This document shows positions 18,546 to 28,607 of a stretch of 64,000 nt of DNA, piece after piece. The translations under genes and the position numbers were made by a program. Numbering within the stretch: the first letter of the stretch is position 1; the number at the start of each line of letters is the position of its first letter. Source of the stretch: Calditerrivibrio nitroreducens DSM 19672 (GTDB lineage: Bacteria > Chrysiogenota > Deferribacteres > Deferribacterales > Calditerrivibrionaceae). The stretch covers positions 1,529,001 through 1,593,000 of the forward strand of contig NC_014758.1 of the NCBI RefSeq assembly GCF_000183405.1. The letters run 5' to 3'. The notes beneath the pieces are model-generated. The model was not told the origin of the DNA, searched no databases, and saw only the letters and a program-made list of their open reading frames with translations.

Positions 18546-19855
18546 GCAGCACCTCGTGGTTTTATTCTACCTTTTGATAAAAAACCATCATAATTATGAG
18601 TAATTAGATGCGACTCAATCTTATTGACCACATCCATAGATACTCCAATTACAATTAACACACTTGTACCACCAAAATAAAATGGTACATTGAAAAATTT
18701 TAAAATCACCTGTGGCATAATAGCAACAATTGTTAGATAAATAGCCCCAGCGAAAGTCAATCTCGAAAGGGTGTAATCTATAAATTCAGCAGTGTTGCTG
18801 CCGGGTCTTTTACCAGGTATTACTCCACCACTTCTTTGGATATTTTCTGCTATATCTGTAGGATTAAAAATAATTGATGTATAAAAATAGCAGAAAAACA
18901 CGATCAGAAGAGCATATAAAAGATAGTATAAAAAATGACTCGGAGAAAGATAAAACCCTACTCTCTTTATCAATTCGCTACCAGAAAATGATGCAAGTGT
19001 GGAAGGAAAGGATATGATGGATGCAGCGAATATTATTGGAATAACACCGGAAGTATTGAGCTTAAGTGGTAAATACGATGTGGCAACATTCCCCCTAATA
19101 CCCACAGCACCTCGTTTAATATATTGTATAGGGATTCTTCTACTGGCGGCCTCCACAAAAACGATACCCGCTGTTACTGCAACAACAATAACTAAGATAG
19201 CTACAAGAGTCAAAATCTGTAATTCTCCAGTCTGTAAGAGTCTTAAAGTGTTTGTGACAGCATTTGGTATTGCTGCTACTATACCTGCGAAAATGATCAT
19301 GGACATTCCATTGCCAATACCTTTTTCGGTAATCTTTTCACCAAGCCACATCAAGAAGATAGTACCAGCTGTAAGTGTAAGTGCAGTTATAATCCTAAAT
19401 CCCCAACCAGGATATATTACCACAGAAGCACCTGTTGGAGAAGTCATCCCTTCCAATCCGATAGCTATACCTGTACCTTGAATCATGGAGATTAAAACGG
19501 TACCATATCTGGTATACTTTGTAATTTTAGCACGCCCCTCTGAACCCTGTTTTTTAAGCTCAGCAAGATATGGAGATACAACCGCCAGAAGCTCCATAAT
19601 AATCGATGCGGAGATATAAGGCATAACACCGAGACCACACACAGTAAGCCTACTCAATGCCCCCCCAGTAAACATATCGAAGAATCCCAATATATTTCCT
19701 GATTGTCTGGCGAAAAACTCTGTCAGGGCTGTTGAGTTTATCCCGGGCGTTGGAATATGAGTACCTATACGATAAACAATCAAAAGGAAAAGGGTAAACA
19801 ATATCCTTTTCCTTAATTCCGGTACTGAAAATATATCTTCTATTTTCTTAAACAT
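18539..19855 (-). CDS. secY: Preprotein translocase channel SecY
   Basis: The 438-residue core of the Sec channel, with ten predicted membrane helices. The early segment RIGTHIPTPGI and the plug/pore region GGALSRLTVCGLGVMPYISA are diagnostic, as is the SGGVIPGKRPG cytoplasmic loop. It sits between rplO and adk. SecE is encoded at 55695 and SecG is not in the window. Confidence 0.98.
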   Translation of the reverse strand: MFKKIEDIFSVPELRKRILFTLFLLIVYRIGTHIPTPGINSTALTEFFARQSGNILGFFDMFTGGALSRLTVCGLGVMPYISASIIMELLAVVSPYLAELKKQGSEGRAKITKYTRYGTVLISMIQGTGIAIGLEGMTSPTGASVVIYPGWGFRIITALTLTAGTIFLMWLGEKITEKGIGNGMSMIIFAGIVAAIPNAVTNTLRLLQTGELQILTLVAILVIVVAVTAGIVFVEAASRRIPIQYIKRGAVGIRGNVATSYLPLKLNTSGVIPIIFAASIISFPSTLASFSGSELIKRVGFYLSPSHFLYYLLYALLIVFFCYFYTSIIFNPTDIAENIQRSGGVIPGKRPGSNTAEFIDYTLSRLTFAGAIYLTIVAIMPQVILKFFNVPFYFGGTSVLIVIGVSMDVVNKIESHLITHNYDGFLSKGRIKPRGAAW

Positions 19856-19858
19856 TAA

Positions 19859-20308
19859 TTACCCCAATTTTTTCACTTCTCCGCCGGCAGTTTTTATTTT
19901 TTCCTCAGCAGCAGAAGAGATTTTATCCACTTCAAAAGTAAGCTTTTTGGTTAAATCCCCAACCGCAAGCACTTTTACACCATCTTTGTTCCCTTTTATC
20001 AAACCTTTTTCCATTAGGGAATCTCTGTTTACAACATCACCATTATTAAACTTTTCTTCTATTTGATAGAGATTTACTATTTCATATACAGTAGCAAACA
20101 TTTTGTTATTAAAGCCTCTTTTGGGAAGCCTTCTGGTAAGAGGCATCTGCCCCCCTTCAAATCCAGGTTTTGTTTGGCCACCTGATCTTGCTTTCTGACC
20201 TTTATGTCCTTTGCCAGCAGTAGTACCAAGACCACTACCTGATCCTCTTCCTACTCTTTTTCTCGTCTTCGTAGATCCTAAAGCTGGTCTTAAATCATGT
20301 AGTTTCAT
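19859..20308 (-). CDS. rplO: 50S ribosomal protein L15
   Basis: L15, 149 residues, a late assembly protein of the large subunit. The glycine-rich N-terminus ([20 protein letters not shown]) and [18 protein letters not shown] are diagnostic. Only three bases separate it from rpsE, where rpmD (L30) is found in many bacteria; there is no room for that gene here. Confidence 0.98.
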   Translation of the reverse strand: MKLHDLRPALGSTKTRKRVGRGSGSGLGTTAGKGHKGQKARSGGQTKPGFEGGQMPLTRRLPKRGFNNKMFATVYEIVNLYQIEEKFNNGDVVNRDSLMEKGLIKGNKDGVKVLAVGDLTKKLTFEVDKISSAAEEKIKTAGGEVKKLG

Positions 20309-20311
20309 ACC

Positions 20312-20815
20312 TTAACCCTCTTTCCGATATATTATTTCGCTTATCTCTTTGCCTCTGTAAGCAGCTATCTTATCAAGCGTCCTTATCTTTTTGAATCCAT
20401 CAAAAACTGCTAAAATAAGGTTGTTTGGATTTCGGCTTCTAACAGACTTTGCAAGTATATCATGTACACCAGCAAGCTCAAAAAGAGACCTTGTGACACC
20501 ACCAGATATTATACCTGTACCAGGTGCCGCTGGCTTCATTATGATCTCTGCCGCTCCAAATTTCCCAATGACCTCGTGTGGAATTGTTCCTTTTGAGATA
20601 GGCAATTTTATAAGATTTTTCTTAGCTGCCTCAAGAGCTTTTCTTATAGCATCAGGTACTTCACGAGCCTTCCCATATCCAATTCCAACGGAACCGTTCC
20701 TATCACCAACAATAACCATAGCAGTAAATCTAAATATTCTACCACCTTTTACAACCTTTGTAACTCTACCAATATGGACAACTTTATCTTCCAATTGACT
20801 TACACCTGTATTCAA
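20312..20815 (-). CDS. rpsE: 30S ribosomal protein S5
   Basis: S5, 167 residues, at the mRNA entry side of the small subunit and involved in accuracy. It shows the double-stranded RNA-binding fold with VVKGGRIFRFTAMVIVGD and GIGYGKAREVPDAIRKA, then the C-terminal domain with RNPNNLILAVFDG. Eleven bases after rplR. Confidence 0.98.
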   Translation of the reverse strand: MNTGVSQLEDKVVHIGRVTKVVKGGRIFRFTAMVIVGDRNGSVGIGYGKAREVPDAIRKALEAAKKNLIKLPISKGTIPHEVIGKFGAAEIIMKPAAPGTGIISGGVTRSLFELAGVHDILAKSVRSRNPNNLILAVFDGFKKIRTLDKIAAYRGKEISEIIYRKEG

Positions 20816-20826
20816 AGCAGTCCTCC

Positions 20827-21186
20827 TTAAAAATCTAAGCCTGATTCTCTTGCGGAATCAGCTAGAGCTTTTATTTTACCATGATAAATATATCCGCCTC
20901 TATCAAAAACGACAGACTTTACACCTTTAGCAAGTGCTCTCTCAGCGATCAACTTACCTATTGTTTTAGACACTTCAATGTTCACTCTACCAAGAAATTT
21001 TTCCCTCAAATCTTTTTCAAGTGAGCTTGCCGAAACTATTGTGGTGCCATTTTCGTCATTGATAATCTGAGCATAGATGTATCTGTTGCTTCTATACACA
21101 GCTAACCTTGGCCTTGATGCAGTACCAGATATTTTCTTTCTTATTCTTATATGTCTTTTAACCCTTGAATCTTTTTTATCAGCCAT
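20827..21186 (-). CDS. rplR: 50S ribosomal protein L18
   Basis: L18, 119 residues, binds 5S rRNA together with L5. The motifs [25 protein letters not shown]-like [10 protein letters not shown] and the C-terminal [20 protein letters not shown] are diagnostic. Nineteen bases after rplF. Confidence 0.98.
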   Translation of the reverse strand: MADKKDSRVKRHIRIRKKISGTASRPRLAVYRSNRYIYAQIINDENGTTIVSASSLEKDLREKFLGRVNIEVSKTIGKLIAERALAKGVKSVVFDRGGYIYHGKIKALADSARESGLDF

Positions 21187-21205
21187 AGATCACCAAACTC
21201 CTATC

Positions 21206-21745
21206 TTATTTTTTACCAGATTTACCGGCTTTTCTCAGTATTCTTTCACCTTCATACTTGATACCTTTACCTTTGTATGGCTCAGGTGGTCTAAGAGCCC
21301 TGAGATTTGCCGCTATCTGACCAACTTTCTGTTTGTCGATCCCCCTAACACCAAATTTAGTTTGAGACTCAACAAAAAACTCAATCCCTTCAGGTGCCTG
21401 ATAAACAACCGGGTGAGAGTATCCAAGAGAAAAATCTAAATCTTTCCCCTTAAGAGCAACTCTGTAACCAACACCTACTATCTCAAGTTTCTTTTCAAAA
21501 CCTTTTGTTACTCCAACAACCATGTTGTTTAATAATGTTCTAACTAGTCCATGCAGGGACCTTACTTCTCGGTGGTCACTATCTCTGGTAACTACTATCT
21601 GATTACCATTGATTTCTATATTTATACCTTGGGGTTTTTCATACGTTAAAGCACCTTTTGGGCCTTCTACTTTAACAATATTACCATCTAAAGAAACCTT
21701 TACACTGCTATCAAACAAGATCGGTTTTTTACCTATTCTTGACAT
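21206..21745 (-). CDS. rplF: 50S ribosomal protein L6
   Basis: L6, 179 residues, two similar domains near the factor-binding site. The N-terminus MSRIGKKPI and the C-terminal signature [16 protein letters not shown] are diagnostic. Eleven bases after rpsH. Confidence 0.98.
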   Translation of the reverse strand: MSRIGKKPILFDSSVKVSLDGNIVKVEGPKGALTYEKPQGINIEINGNQIVVTRDSDHREVRSLHGLVRTLLNNMVVGVTKGFEKKLEIVGVGYRVALKGKDLDFSLGYSHPVVYQAPEGIEFFVESQTKFGVRGIDKQKVGQIAANLRALRPPEPYKGKGIKYEGERILRKAGKSGKK

Positions 21746-21756
21746 CTATAGCTCCA

Positions 21757-22149
21757 TTACCAGATTTTACAGAGATATTCACCACCGACCTTTTCCTTTT
21801 TACACTGTTTAACAGTTTTGATACCTGAAGATGTAGATACCACACCAGTACCTAAACCACCTAAAACGATATCAAGGTTTTTTGACTTTACATAAATTCT
21901 TCTTCCAGGTTTACTAACTTTTTCAGCACCTCTAATTACAGATTCTCCTTCCTCGGTATATTTCAGATATATAACAATATCTTTCTTATTGTTTTCTGAA
22001 ATAACTCGGTAGTTTTTGATATAACCCTGGTCTTTGAAAATTTCCAAAATAGATTCTTTTAATTTTGAATGCGGCACAACTACTTCTTGATGTTTCACAC
22101 GAACGGCATTCATTATTCGTGTGAGCATATCTGCTACTGGATCAGTCAT
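21757..22149 (-). CDS. rpsH: 30S ribosomal protein S8
   Basis: S8, 130 residues, a primary binder of the central domain of 16S rRNA and regulator of spc operons in model bacteria. MTDPVADMLTRIMNA and the C-terminal GTGVVSTSSGI motif are diagnostic. The 48-base gap before it is the widest inside the spc part of the operon. Confidence 0.98.
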   Translation of the reverse strand: MTDPVADMLTRIMNAVRVKHQEVVVPHSKLKESILEIFKDQGYIKNYRVISENNKKDIVIYLKYTEEGESVIRGAEKVSKPGRRIYVKSKNLDIVLGGLGTGVVSTSSGIKTVKQCKKEKVGGEYLCKIW

Positions 22150-22197
22150 TACCTTTCCTCCATCTTTTTATTATCTGCGGTAACCGATATCTTCTTA

Positions 22198-22386
22198 TTA
22201 CCAGCTCGACTTTCTAACTCCAGGAATAAGCCCTTCAGAAGCCTGTTTCCTGAAGCAAATCCTACACATATTAAATCTTCTCAAAAAAGCCCTTGGTCTG
22301 CCACATATTGGACATCTATTATATTCCCTGATTTTAAATTTTTTCTTTTTAAAAGCACTGTGATATTTTGCAGTAGTAGCCACCAA
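22198..22386 (-). CDS. rpsN: 30S ribosomal protein S14, zinc-type
   Basis: A 62-residue S14 of the short zinc-binding class (sometimes called rpsZ). [12 protein letters not shown] and [11 protein letters not shown] give the C-x2-C...C-x2-C zinc finger. Located between rplE and rpsH as usual. Confidence 0.97.
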   Translation of the reverse strand: MVATTAKYHSAFKKKKFKIREYNRCPICGRPRAFLRRFNMCRICFRKQASEGLIPGVRKSSW

Positions 22387-22392
22387 TACCTC

Positions 22393-22935
22393 CTATTTTT
22401 GTGCAAAAGGCATACCAAGAGCTTTTAAGAGCTCCTTAGCCTCTTCATCTGTTTTTGCTGTAGTCGTAATTATTATATCCATCCCTCTTATTTTGTCAAT
22501 CTTATCATAATCTATTTCAGGAAACACGATCTGCTCTTTTATACCGCAAGCATAATTTCCTCTTCCATCAAAAGAGTTTGGATTAACACCAGCAAAGTCT
22601 CTAACCCTGGCAAGCGCAATATTCATAAACCTATTTAGAAATTCATATGCCATCTCTTTTCTCAAAGTAACTTTACATCCAATTGGCATCCCTTCTCTGA
22701 GTTTAAAAGATGCTATAGATTTTTTGGCTTTTGTCACAACAGGTTTTTGTCCTGCAATAAGTGCCATATCATTGACAGCGTGTTCAATCACTTTCGGATT
22801 CGAAACAGCTTCTCCCAACCTCATATTTAAAACCACTTTTTCTACTTTTGGCACCTGCATTATATTTTTATAGCCAAACTTTTTCATCAAGTAAGGAACT
22901 ACCTCTTTTTCATACTTTTCTCTTAACACTGACAT
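22393..22935 (-). CDS. rplE: 50S ribosomal protein L5
   Basis: L5, 180 residues, binds 5S rRNA and contacts the P-site tRNA. The segments [32 protein letters not shown] and [18 protein letters not shown] are diagnostic. Eleven bases after rplX and six before rpsN. Confidence 0.98.
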   Translation of the reverse strand: MSVLREKYEKEVVPYLMKKFGYKNIMQVPKVEKVVLNMRLGEAVSNPKVIEHAVNDMALIAGQKPVVTKAKKSIASFKLREGMPIGCKVTLRKEMAYEFLNRFMNIALARVRDFAGVNPNSFDGRGNYACGIKEQIVFPEIDYDKIDKIRGMDIIITTTAKTDEEAKELLKALGMPFAQK

Positions 22936-22946
22936 GGATAACTCCC

Positions 22947-23276
22947 TTAATCTTTATCTACAATTTCGCCACATGACTTACAAAATCTCTGTTTTGTCCC
23001 ATCCTGAAGAACCTTGATTCCCAAACGAACACCTTTCTGGCATTTAGGACAAAAGTACATAACATTCGATATGTCTATTGGCTTTTCTTTTTCCACAATT
23101 CCACCATCGGGATTGAGCTGGCTGGGCTTCATATGCCTCTTTACAACATTAATATTCTCAGCCAAGACTTTTTTGTCTTCCTTCAATACTTTAAGGATTT
23201 TTGATTTTTTCCCTTTATCTTTCCCGGTGGTAACTATAATAGGGTCATCTTTTTTTAATTTAAACTTAATCGCCAT
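22947..23276 (-). CDS. rplX: 50S ribosomal protein L24 with C-terminal zinc ribbon
   Basis: L24, 109 residues, an assembly initiator near the tunnel exit. The KOW domain is at the N-terminus ([17 protein letters not shown], then [11 protein letters not shown]). The C-terminal part holds two cysteine pairs, CPKC and CKSC, forming a probable zinc ribbon found in some bacterial L24 proteins. Confidence 0.98.
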   Translation of the reverse strand: MAIKFKLKKDDPIIVTTGKDKGKKSKILKVLKEDKKVLAENINVVKRHMKPSQLNPDGGIVEKEKPIDISNVMYFCPKCQKGVRLGIKVLQDGTKQRFCKSCGEIVDKD

Positions 23277-23285
23277 TTCATCCTC

Positions 23286-23654
23286 CTACAGCACTTCGGG
23301 AGCCATTGATATTATTTTCAAGAAACCTTTTGCTCTAAGGTCTCTTGCAACCGGCCCAAAAACCCTTGTACCGATAGGCTCGAGGTTTTTATTCAATATA
23401 ACAGCTGCATTATCATCAAATCTAATGTAAGTACCATCAGGTCTTCTTTTTTCCTTCTTTGTCCTAACAATAACAGCTTTGACGACATCCCCTTTCTTAA
23501 CATTTCCATCAGGGATAGCATCTTTTACACTACAAACTATAATATCACCTAATCCACCATATTTTCTTTTAGAGCCACCAAGTACCTTAATACACATAAG
23601 CTCTTTGGCTCCTGAATTGTCAGCCACCCTTAATCTTGTCTGAACCTGTATCAT
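23286..23654 (-). CDS. rplN: 50S ribosomal protein L14
   Basis: L14, 122 residues, at the subunit interface and the RsfS silencing-factor site. [20 protein letters not shown] and the [23 protein letters not shown] end are diagnostic. Nine bases before rplX. Confidence 0.98.
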   Translation of the reverse strand: MIQVQTRLRVADNSGAKELMCIKVLGGSKRKYGGLGDIIVCSVKDAIPDGNVKKGDVVKAVIVRTKKEKRRPDGTYIRFDDNAAVILNKNLEPIGTRVFGPVARDLRAKGFLKIISMAPEVL

Positions 23655-23674
23655 ACCTATACTCCTAAGCCTAA

Positions 23675-23938
23675 TTAATTAAGACCAACTGGTCTTTCCA
23701 AAATTCTAACAACCCTCCACCTTTTGGTTTTACTCAAGGGTCTTGTTTCCATAAGCTCAACGACATCACCTATTTTACATTCATTATTTTCATCGTGAGC
23801 AACATATTTTTTCCCTTTTTTAACAAATTTGTGATACTTAGGATGCATCTTAAGAGTTTCAACTTTTACAACTACTGTCTTATCCATCTTATCGCTAATT
23901 ACGGTTCCTCTACGAACCTTCCTCATATTCCTTTCCAT
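23675..23938 (-). CDS. rpsQ: 30S ribosomal protein S17
   Basis: S17, 87 residues, an early 16S rRNA binder with an OB fold. [16 protein letters not shown] and the motif [19 protein letters not shown] are diagnostic. The start at 23938 is chosen because GAGGG lies five bases upstream and it falls one base after the rpmC stop; an earlier in-frame ATG lies at 23950. Confidence 0.97.
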   Translation of the reverse strand: MERNMRKVRRGTVISDKMDKTVVVKVETLKMHPKYHKFVKKGKKYVAHDENNECKIGDVVELMETRPLSKTKRWRVVRILERPVGLN

Positions 23939-23939
23939 A

Positions 23940-24134
23940 CTAACCCTCATTCTCTTTTTCTTTCAAAATAGTTTTTATGCGGGCGATATCTCTTTTAACC
24001 TTGCCCACTTTACTTGTATCTTCAAGATCAGCAGTTGAAAGTTTAAATTTTAACCTAAATAGATCTTCCCTAAGCTCCATCTCTTTTTTTTGCAATTCAG
24101 CTTTTGACAAGTTTCTCAATTCTGCTGCTTTCAT
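23940..24134 (-). CDS. rpmC: 50S ribosomal protein L29
   Basis: L29, 64 residues, at the tunnel exit, part of the docking site for SRP and trigger factor. It is a two-helix protein with [20 protein letters not shown] and [17 protein letters not shown]. It overlaps the rplP stop by one base. Confidence 0.97.
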   Translation of the reverse strand: MKAAELRNLSKAELQKKEMELREDLFRLKFKLSTADLEDTSKVGKVKRDIARIKTILKEKENEG

Positions 24135-24568
24135 TACTCTGCTCCTTTTGGTGTTTCATTTTCTTCCTTTTTTACAAATTTGCACTTTACAGGAAGTTTG
24201 TGGGATGCAAGCCTGAAAGCTTCTCTTGCCTGCTCCTCAGTAACACCTTTAATTTCATACAGCATTGTCCCTTCTTTAACCGGAGCAACATAGTATTCCA
24301 CTGCACCTTTACCTTTACCCATCCTTGTTTCAGCAGGTCTTTTTGTGATCGGTTTATGTGGGAAAATTCTTATATAAAGATTACCACCCCTTCTAATATA
24401 TCTATTAATGGCAATCCTTGCTGCCTCTATCTGCCTGCTGGTAAGTTTACCTTTTTCAAGGGACTGAAGTCCATAATCACCAAAAGCAATAGTATTACCT
24501 TTGGTGGCCTTACCCCTTATCCTGCCTTTAAAAGCTTTTCTATATTTTGTTCTACTGGGCATTAACAT
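24134..24568 (-). CDS. rplP: 50S ribosomal protein L16
   Basis: L16, 144 residues, near the peptidyl transferase centre and the A-site tRNA elbow. [29 protein letters not shown] and [16 protein letters not shown] are diagnostic. One base separates it from rpsC. Confidence 0.98.
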   Translation of the reverse strand: MLMPSRTKYRKAFKGRIRGKATKGNTIAFGDYGLQSLEKGKLTSRQIEAARIAINRYIRRGGNLYIRIFPHKPITKRPAETRMGKGKGAVEYYVAPVKEGTMLYEIKGVTEEQAREAFRLASHKLPVKCKFVKKEENETPKGAE

Positions 24569-24569
24569 A

Positions 24570-25229
24570 TTATTCTACCTCTGTAGCATTTTTGTTTTTC
24601 TCTTCAAGGGTTTCACCTTTGAAAACCCACACCTTAACACCAATAATTCCATAGGTGGTCATTGCATCGGCAGTACCATAATCTATGTCAGCCCTTAAAG
24701 TCTGAAGTGGTACTCTACCTTTAATATACCATTCTGTACGAGCCATATCTGCACCGGCAAGTCTTCCTGAACAGGATACCTTAATACCAAGAGCTCCTGA
24801 TTTAAGAGCCTGAACTACTGCTTTTTTCATAGCTCTACGGAAAGCAATCCTTCTTTCAATCTGAAGAGCAATATTTTCTGCAATTAGTGTGGCATCTATC
24901 TCAGGCTTTTTTACCTCTCTTATATTGATTTGCACATCAGCGTTTGTATAAGCCTTCAGATCTTGTTTTAATTTATCAATCTCTGCACCTTTTTTACCAA
25001 TTACAATACCTGGTCTGCTGGTATTGAGATTTACCCTCATTTTTTGCCCCATCCTCTCTATTTCGATAGATGAGATACCAGCTTGATTTAATTTCTTCTT
25101 CAGATACTTACGAATTTTAATATCTTCAGAAAGATTCTTTCTATAATCCCTCTTATTTGCATACCATACAGATTTCCAGGTTTTATTTATACCAATTCTC
25201 AAACCGATTGGATGAGCTTTCTGACCCAC
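24570..25229 (-). CDS. rpsC: 30S ribosomal protein S3
   Basis: S3, 219 residues, at the mRNA entry channel. The N-terminus [14 protein letters not shown], the KH domain with [15 protein letters not shown] and the C-terminal [15 protein letters not shown] are diagnostic. Fifteen bases after rplV. Confidence 0.98.
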   Translation of the reverse strand: MGQKAHPIGLRIGINKTWKSVWYANKRDYRKNLSEDIKIRKYLKKKLNQAGISSIEIERMGQKMRVNLNTSRPGIVIGKKGAEIDKLKQDLKAYTNADVQINIREVKKPEIDATLIAENIALQIERRIAFRRAMKKAVVQALKSGALGIKVSCSGRLAGADMARTEWYIKGRVPLQTLRADIDYGTADAMTTYGIIGVKVWVFKGETLEEKNKNATEVE

Positions 25230-25244
25230 TAAGCACCTCCGCTT

Positions 25245-25577
25245 TTATTCACCAAGGACTACAGTAATATGGCTAGTTCTTCTCTTAATCAATGAAGCCC
25301 TACCATAAGCCCTAGGCATATATCTTTTATAAAATGGTCCACCATCAACCTTAACTTCCAAAAGTTTAAGGTTACTCACATTCCTGACATTTTTATTCTC
25401 CTCTGCGTTAGCTACAGCAGATTTTAATGTCTTATATATCTCCTGAGCTGCTTTTTTAGTGGTAAACTTTAAAAGGGCCATAGCCTCATCCACTGTTTTA
25501 CCTCTAACTAAATCAGCAACCAATCTTGCTTTCCTTGGAGATACCCTAATATATCTGGCAACAGCCTTTGATATCAT
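25245..25577 (-). CDS. rplV: 50S ribosomal protein L22
   Basis: L22, 110 residues, whose hairpin lines the exit tunnel. RYIRVSPRKARLVADLVRGK and the loop end YMPRAYGRASLIKRRTSHI are diagnostic. No insertion is seen in the tunnel loop, the place where macrolide-resistant variants differ. Confidence 0.98.
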   Translation of the reverse strand: MISKAVARYIRVSPRKARLVADLVRGKTVDEAMALLKFTTKKAAQEIYKTLKSAVANAEENKNVRNVSNLKLLEVKVDGGPFYKRYMPRAYGRASLIKRRTSHITVVLGE

Positions 25578-25593
25578 ATCTTACTCTCCAGTC

Positions 25594-25872
25594 CTATTTC
25601 TTTATTTTCTTATCATCTTTTTTGTGACCACGGAAAGTCCTGGTCAAAGAGAATTCACCTAATTTATGCCCAACCATATTCTCAGTAACATAAACAGGGA
25701 TAAATTTTTGACCATTATGCACTGCAAAAGTCATTCCAACCATTTCGGGAATGATGGTACTTCTCCTCGACCACGTTTTTATCACTTTTTTATCTCCAGT
25801 CTGCTTTGCAGCTTCAACTTTTTTCAGCAGGTGATCATCTATAAATGGTCCTTTTTTAAGCGATCTGGGCAC
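25594..25872 (-). CDS. rpsS: 30S ribosomal protein S19
   Basis: S19, 92 residues, in the head of the small subunit beside S13. [19 protein letters not shown] and [16 protein letters not shown] are diagnostic. Between rplB and rplV. Confidence 0.98.
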   Translation of the reverse strand: MPRSLKKGPFIDDHLLKKVEAAKQTGDKKVIKTWSRRSTIIPEMVGMTFAVHNGQKFIPVYVTENMVGHKLGEFSLTRTFRGHKKDDKKIKK

Positions 25873-25883
25873 ATCTTCCTCCT

Positions 25884-26708
25884 TTATTTCCTCTTAGTGA
25901 CAATGTACTTGTTGGAAGGTTTATTTTTCTTCCTGGTCTTATAACCTTTTGTAGGCATACCCCATGGAGAAACAGGATGTCTACCACCCTTAGTCCTACC
26001 TTCACCACCACCATGTGGGTGATCTACTGGGTTCATAGCAGTACCCCTTACTGTTGGTCTGATTCCTAACCAGCGGGATTTACCAGCTTTTCCAATCACC
26101 ACATTTTCATGGTCTGGATTACTAACCTGACCAATAGTTGCTTTACATTCAGATTTAACAAGTCTTATTTCACCAGAAGGTAAGCGAAGATGGCAGTATT
26201 CACCCTCTTTGGAAAGTAGCTGTGCATATGTGCCGGCTGACCTTGCAAGCTGACCACCTTTACCAGGCCTTAACTCTATATTATGAATTACGGTACCCAC
26301 AGGAATATCTTTGAGCTGCAATGCATTTCCTACTTTTATGTCTGCATCCTTACCGCTCTGAATTACATCTCCTACTTTCAATCCTAATGGTGCAATTATA
26401 TATCTCTTTTCCCCATCAGCGTAAGATACAAGAGCAATTCTTGCACTTCTGTATGGATCGTATTCGATAGTCTTTACTTTTGCAGGGATTGAATCTTTGT
26501 CCCTTTTGAAATCTATTACCCTATACAGTTTCTTGTTGCCACCTCCCTGATGTCTGGTGGTTATTCTACCGAAATTATTCCTACCACCTTTTTTGGGAAG
26601 TCTTATAAGCAACGATTTCTCAGGGGTATCTGTAGTTATATCAGCATAATCATCGTTTGCTCTAAATCTAACGCCTGCTGATGTTGGTTTATATTTTCTT
26701 ATACCCAT
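25884..26708 (-). CDS. rplB: 50S ribosomal protein L2
   Basis: L2, 274 residues, the most conserved protein near the peptidyl transferase centre. [20 protein letters not shown] and the signature [18 protein letters not shown] are diagnostic. MGIRKYKP at 26708 is the true start, with AGAGAGG upstream; the frame open to 26753 overlaps rplW. Confidence 0.98.
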   Translation of the reverse strand: MGIRKYKPTSAGVRFRANDDYADITTDTPEKSLLIRLPKKGGRNNFGRITTRHQGGGNKKLYRVIDFKRDKDSIPAKVKTIEYDPYRSARIALVSYADGEKRYIIAPLGLKVGDVIQSGKDADIKVGNALQLKDIPVGTVIHNIELRPGKGGQLARSAGTYAQLLSKEGEYCHLRLPSGEIRLVKSECKATIGQVSNPDHENVVIGKAGKSRWLGIRPTVRGTAMNPVDHPHGGGEGRTKGGRHPVSPWGMPTKGYKTRKKNKPSNKYIVTKRK

Positions 26709-26721
26709 TTTAACCTCTCTC

Positions 26722-27003
26722 TTATACAAATTCCAACTTTTGATCTTCTTCAAGAACTACAATGGCCTTCTTCCAATCATCTCTACGACCAACAACCATA
26801 CCAAATCTCTTTACCTTTCCTTTTACACCCATAGTTCTTACATCTTTTACTTTAACATTAAAAAGCTTTTCTACAGCTTCTTTGATCTGGATTTTATTAG
26901 CTCTTGGATCCACTTCAAATACTACCTGATTTAATTTTTCTTTTAGATCCACAGCCTTTTCTGTAATAAGAGGTCTTTTAATTACATCGTAAATAGTCAA
27001 CAT
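26722..27003 (-). CDS. rplW: 50S ribosomal protein L23
   Basis: L23, 93 residues, at the tunnel exit and main docking point for trigger factor and [17 protein letters not shown] and [20 protein letters not shown] are diagnostic. It shares one base with the rplD stop. Confidence 0.98.
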   Translation of the reverse strand: MLTIYDVIKRPLITEKAVDLKEKLNQVVFEVDPRANKIQIKEAVEKLFNVKVKDVRTMGVKGKVKRFGMVVGRRDDWKKAIVVLEEDQKLEFV

Positions 27004-27626
27004 TAGTCAAGTACCTCCATAATGTATGAGAGGGCATCTTTAACGATTATGATATTGTCAGCATTAACAACATCGTAAACATTTAACCCTTTAACATTTA
27101 AGAAATCCACTTTTGGTAAATTTCTGAATGCCATAAAGGTCTTATCGTCTATTTCACTGTAAACGATTAGCACCCTCTTTGATAATCCCATTGCATCTAA
27201 CAGCTTTTGGGCATCTTTCGTCTTTCCACTTTCCACCACAAAATTATCTACAATCTTAACTGCAGCATCATCAAATTTTGCTTTCACTGCAGACCTAAGA
27301 GCATTCTTCACCTTCTTTTTAGGCATGCTATATGAATAATCTCTTGGTTGTGGTCCAAAAATAACTGCACCACCTCTCCAAAGCGGAGATCTAATAGATC
27401 CAGCCCTTGCTCTACCTGTACCCTTTTGTTTCCATGGTTTTCTACCACCACCTTCTATAAGTGCTCTATTTAAAGTGGCGTGGGTTCCTGCCCTTCTACA
27501 AGCCAGTTGCATTTTAACTACCTCATGTATCAACCATGGTTTGACTGGGTAGGTCATAATATTGTCAGAGATCTCAACCTGCCCCACTTTCTCATTTTTT
27601 GTGTTCAATACATCAACCAAAGCCAT
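27003..27626 (-). CDS. rplD: 50S ribosomal protein L4
   Basis: L4, 207 residues, with an extended loop lining the exit tunnel (GGGRKPWKQKGTGRARAGS) that is seen intact. In model bacteria L4 represses the S10 operon; no S10-type leader can be examined here because tuf lies immediately upstream of rpsJ. Confidence 0.98.
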   Translation of the reverse strand: MALVDVLNTKNEKVGQVEISDNIMTYPVKPWLIHEVVKMQLACRRAGTHATLNRALIEGGGRKPWKQKGTGRARAGSIRSPLWRGGAVIFGPQPRDYSYSMPKKKVKNALRSAVKAKFDDAAVKIVDNFVVESGKTKDAQKLLDAMGLSKRVLIVYSEIDDKTFMAFRNLPKVDFLNVKGLNVYDVVNADNIIIVKDALSYIMEVLD

Positions 27627-27635
27627 ATTATCCTC

Positions 27636-28274
27636 TTATTTTTTCTTCTTCGTAGTCTCTTTTATAAAAACAATACTGTTATCATGTCCAGGTATAGCAC
27701 CTTTTATCAACAATAAGTTTTTATCTGGCAACACTTTTACCACTTCCAATTTTTGTACTGTGACAGTCTTGCCACCCATTCTTCCCGGAAGTTTTTTACC
27801 TTTCAATGTTTCACCCGGCCACTCCCTCATACCTATAGAACCTGGTGCTCTATGGAAATCAGAACCATGCGCAGCCGGTCCACCTGCAAAACCGTGCCTT
27901 TTTATAACACCCTGAAAACCTTTACCTATACTAACCCCTTGGACATCCACAATATCCCCTTCAGCGAAAACAGAAACGTTAATCTCCTGACCAACTTGAT
28001 ATTCATCAGGATTTTCAACCTTAAACTCTTTCAAAGTTTTGTGGGCATCAACACCATGTTTCTTGAAATGGCCACCCATTGGTTTGTTAATCTTGTTTTC
28101 TTTCAATATCTTATCAAATCCAAGCTGAAGGGCATTGTATCCATCTTTTTCGGTAGTTTTCTTTTGAACTACCTGGCAAGGTCCAGCCTGAACAACAGTT
28201 ACAGGTATAACATTACCTTCTGAGGTAAAAATTTGCGTCATCCCAATTTTTCTACCTATCAACGCTTTTAACAT
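27636..28274 (-). CDS. rplC: 50S ribosomal protein L3
   Basis: L3, 212 residues, whose extension reaches the peptidyl transferase centre. The signature GKGFQGVIKRHGFAGGPAAH and the PGSIGMREWPG segment are diagnostic. Twelve bases after rpsJ. Confidence 0.98.
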   Translation of the reverse strand: MLKALIGRKIGMTQIFTSEGNVIPVTVVQAGPCQVVQKKTTEKDGYNALQLGFDKILKENKINKPMGGHFKKHGVDAHKTLKEFKVENPDEYQVGQEINVSVFAEGDIVDVQGVSIGKGFQGVIKRHGFAGGPAAHGSDFHRAPGSIGMREWPGETLKGKKLPGRMGGKTVTVQKLEVVKVLPDKNLLLIKGAIPGHDNSIVFIKETTKKKK

Positions 28275-28286
28275 TTTGCCCTACCT

Positions 28287-28595
28287 TTATAATTTTATCT
28301 CTACATCTACCCCAGCAGAAAGCTCTAACTTCATCAAGGCATCTATTGTCTGGGGGTTATGCTCATAAATATCAACTAACCTTTTGTGTGTTCTTATTTC
28401 AAACTGCTCAAAAGATGTCTTATTCACGTGTGGCGACCTAAGGACAGAGTATTTTTCTATCTTTGTTGGAAGAGGAACGGGGCCAACTACTCTAGCCCCT
28501 GTCATCTTCGCAGTCCTTACTATATCTTTCACAGATTTATCCAATATTTTATGATCAAAGCTTTTTAGCTTTATTCTTATTTTTTGTCCTGTCAT
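28287..28595 (-). CDS. rpsJ: 30S ribosomal protein S10
   Basis: S10, 102 residues, also the transcription antitermination factor NusE, which binds NusG and Nus[17 protein letters not shown], the [20 protein letters not shown] segment and the [16 protein letters not shown] end are diagnostic. The 12-base spacer to tuf copy 1 is identical to the spacer after tuf copy 2. Confidence 0.98.
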   Translation of the reverse strand: MTGQKIRIKLKSFDHKILDKSVKDIVRTAKMTGARVVGPVPLPTKIEKYSVLRSPHVNKTSFEQFEIRTHKRLVDIYEHNPQTIDALMKLELSAGVDVEIKL

Positions 28596-28607
28596 CTTTT
28601 TCCTCTA

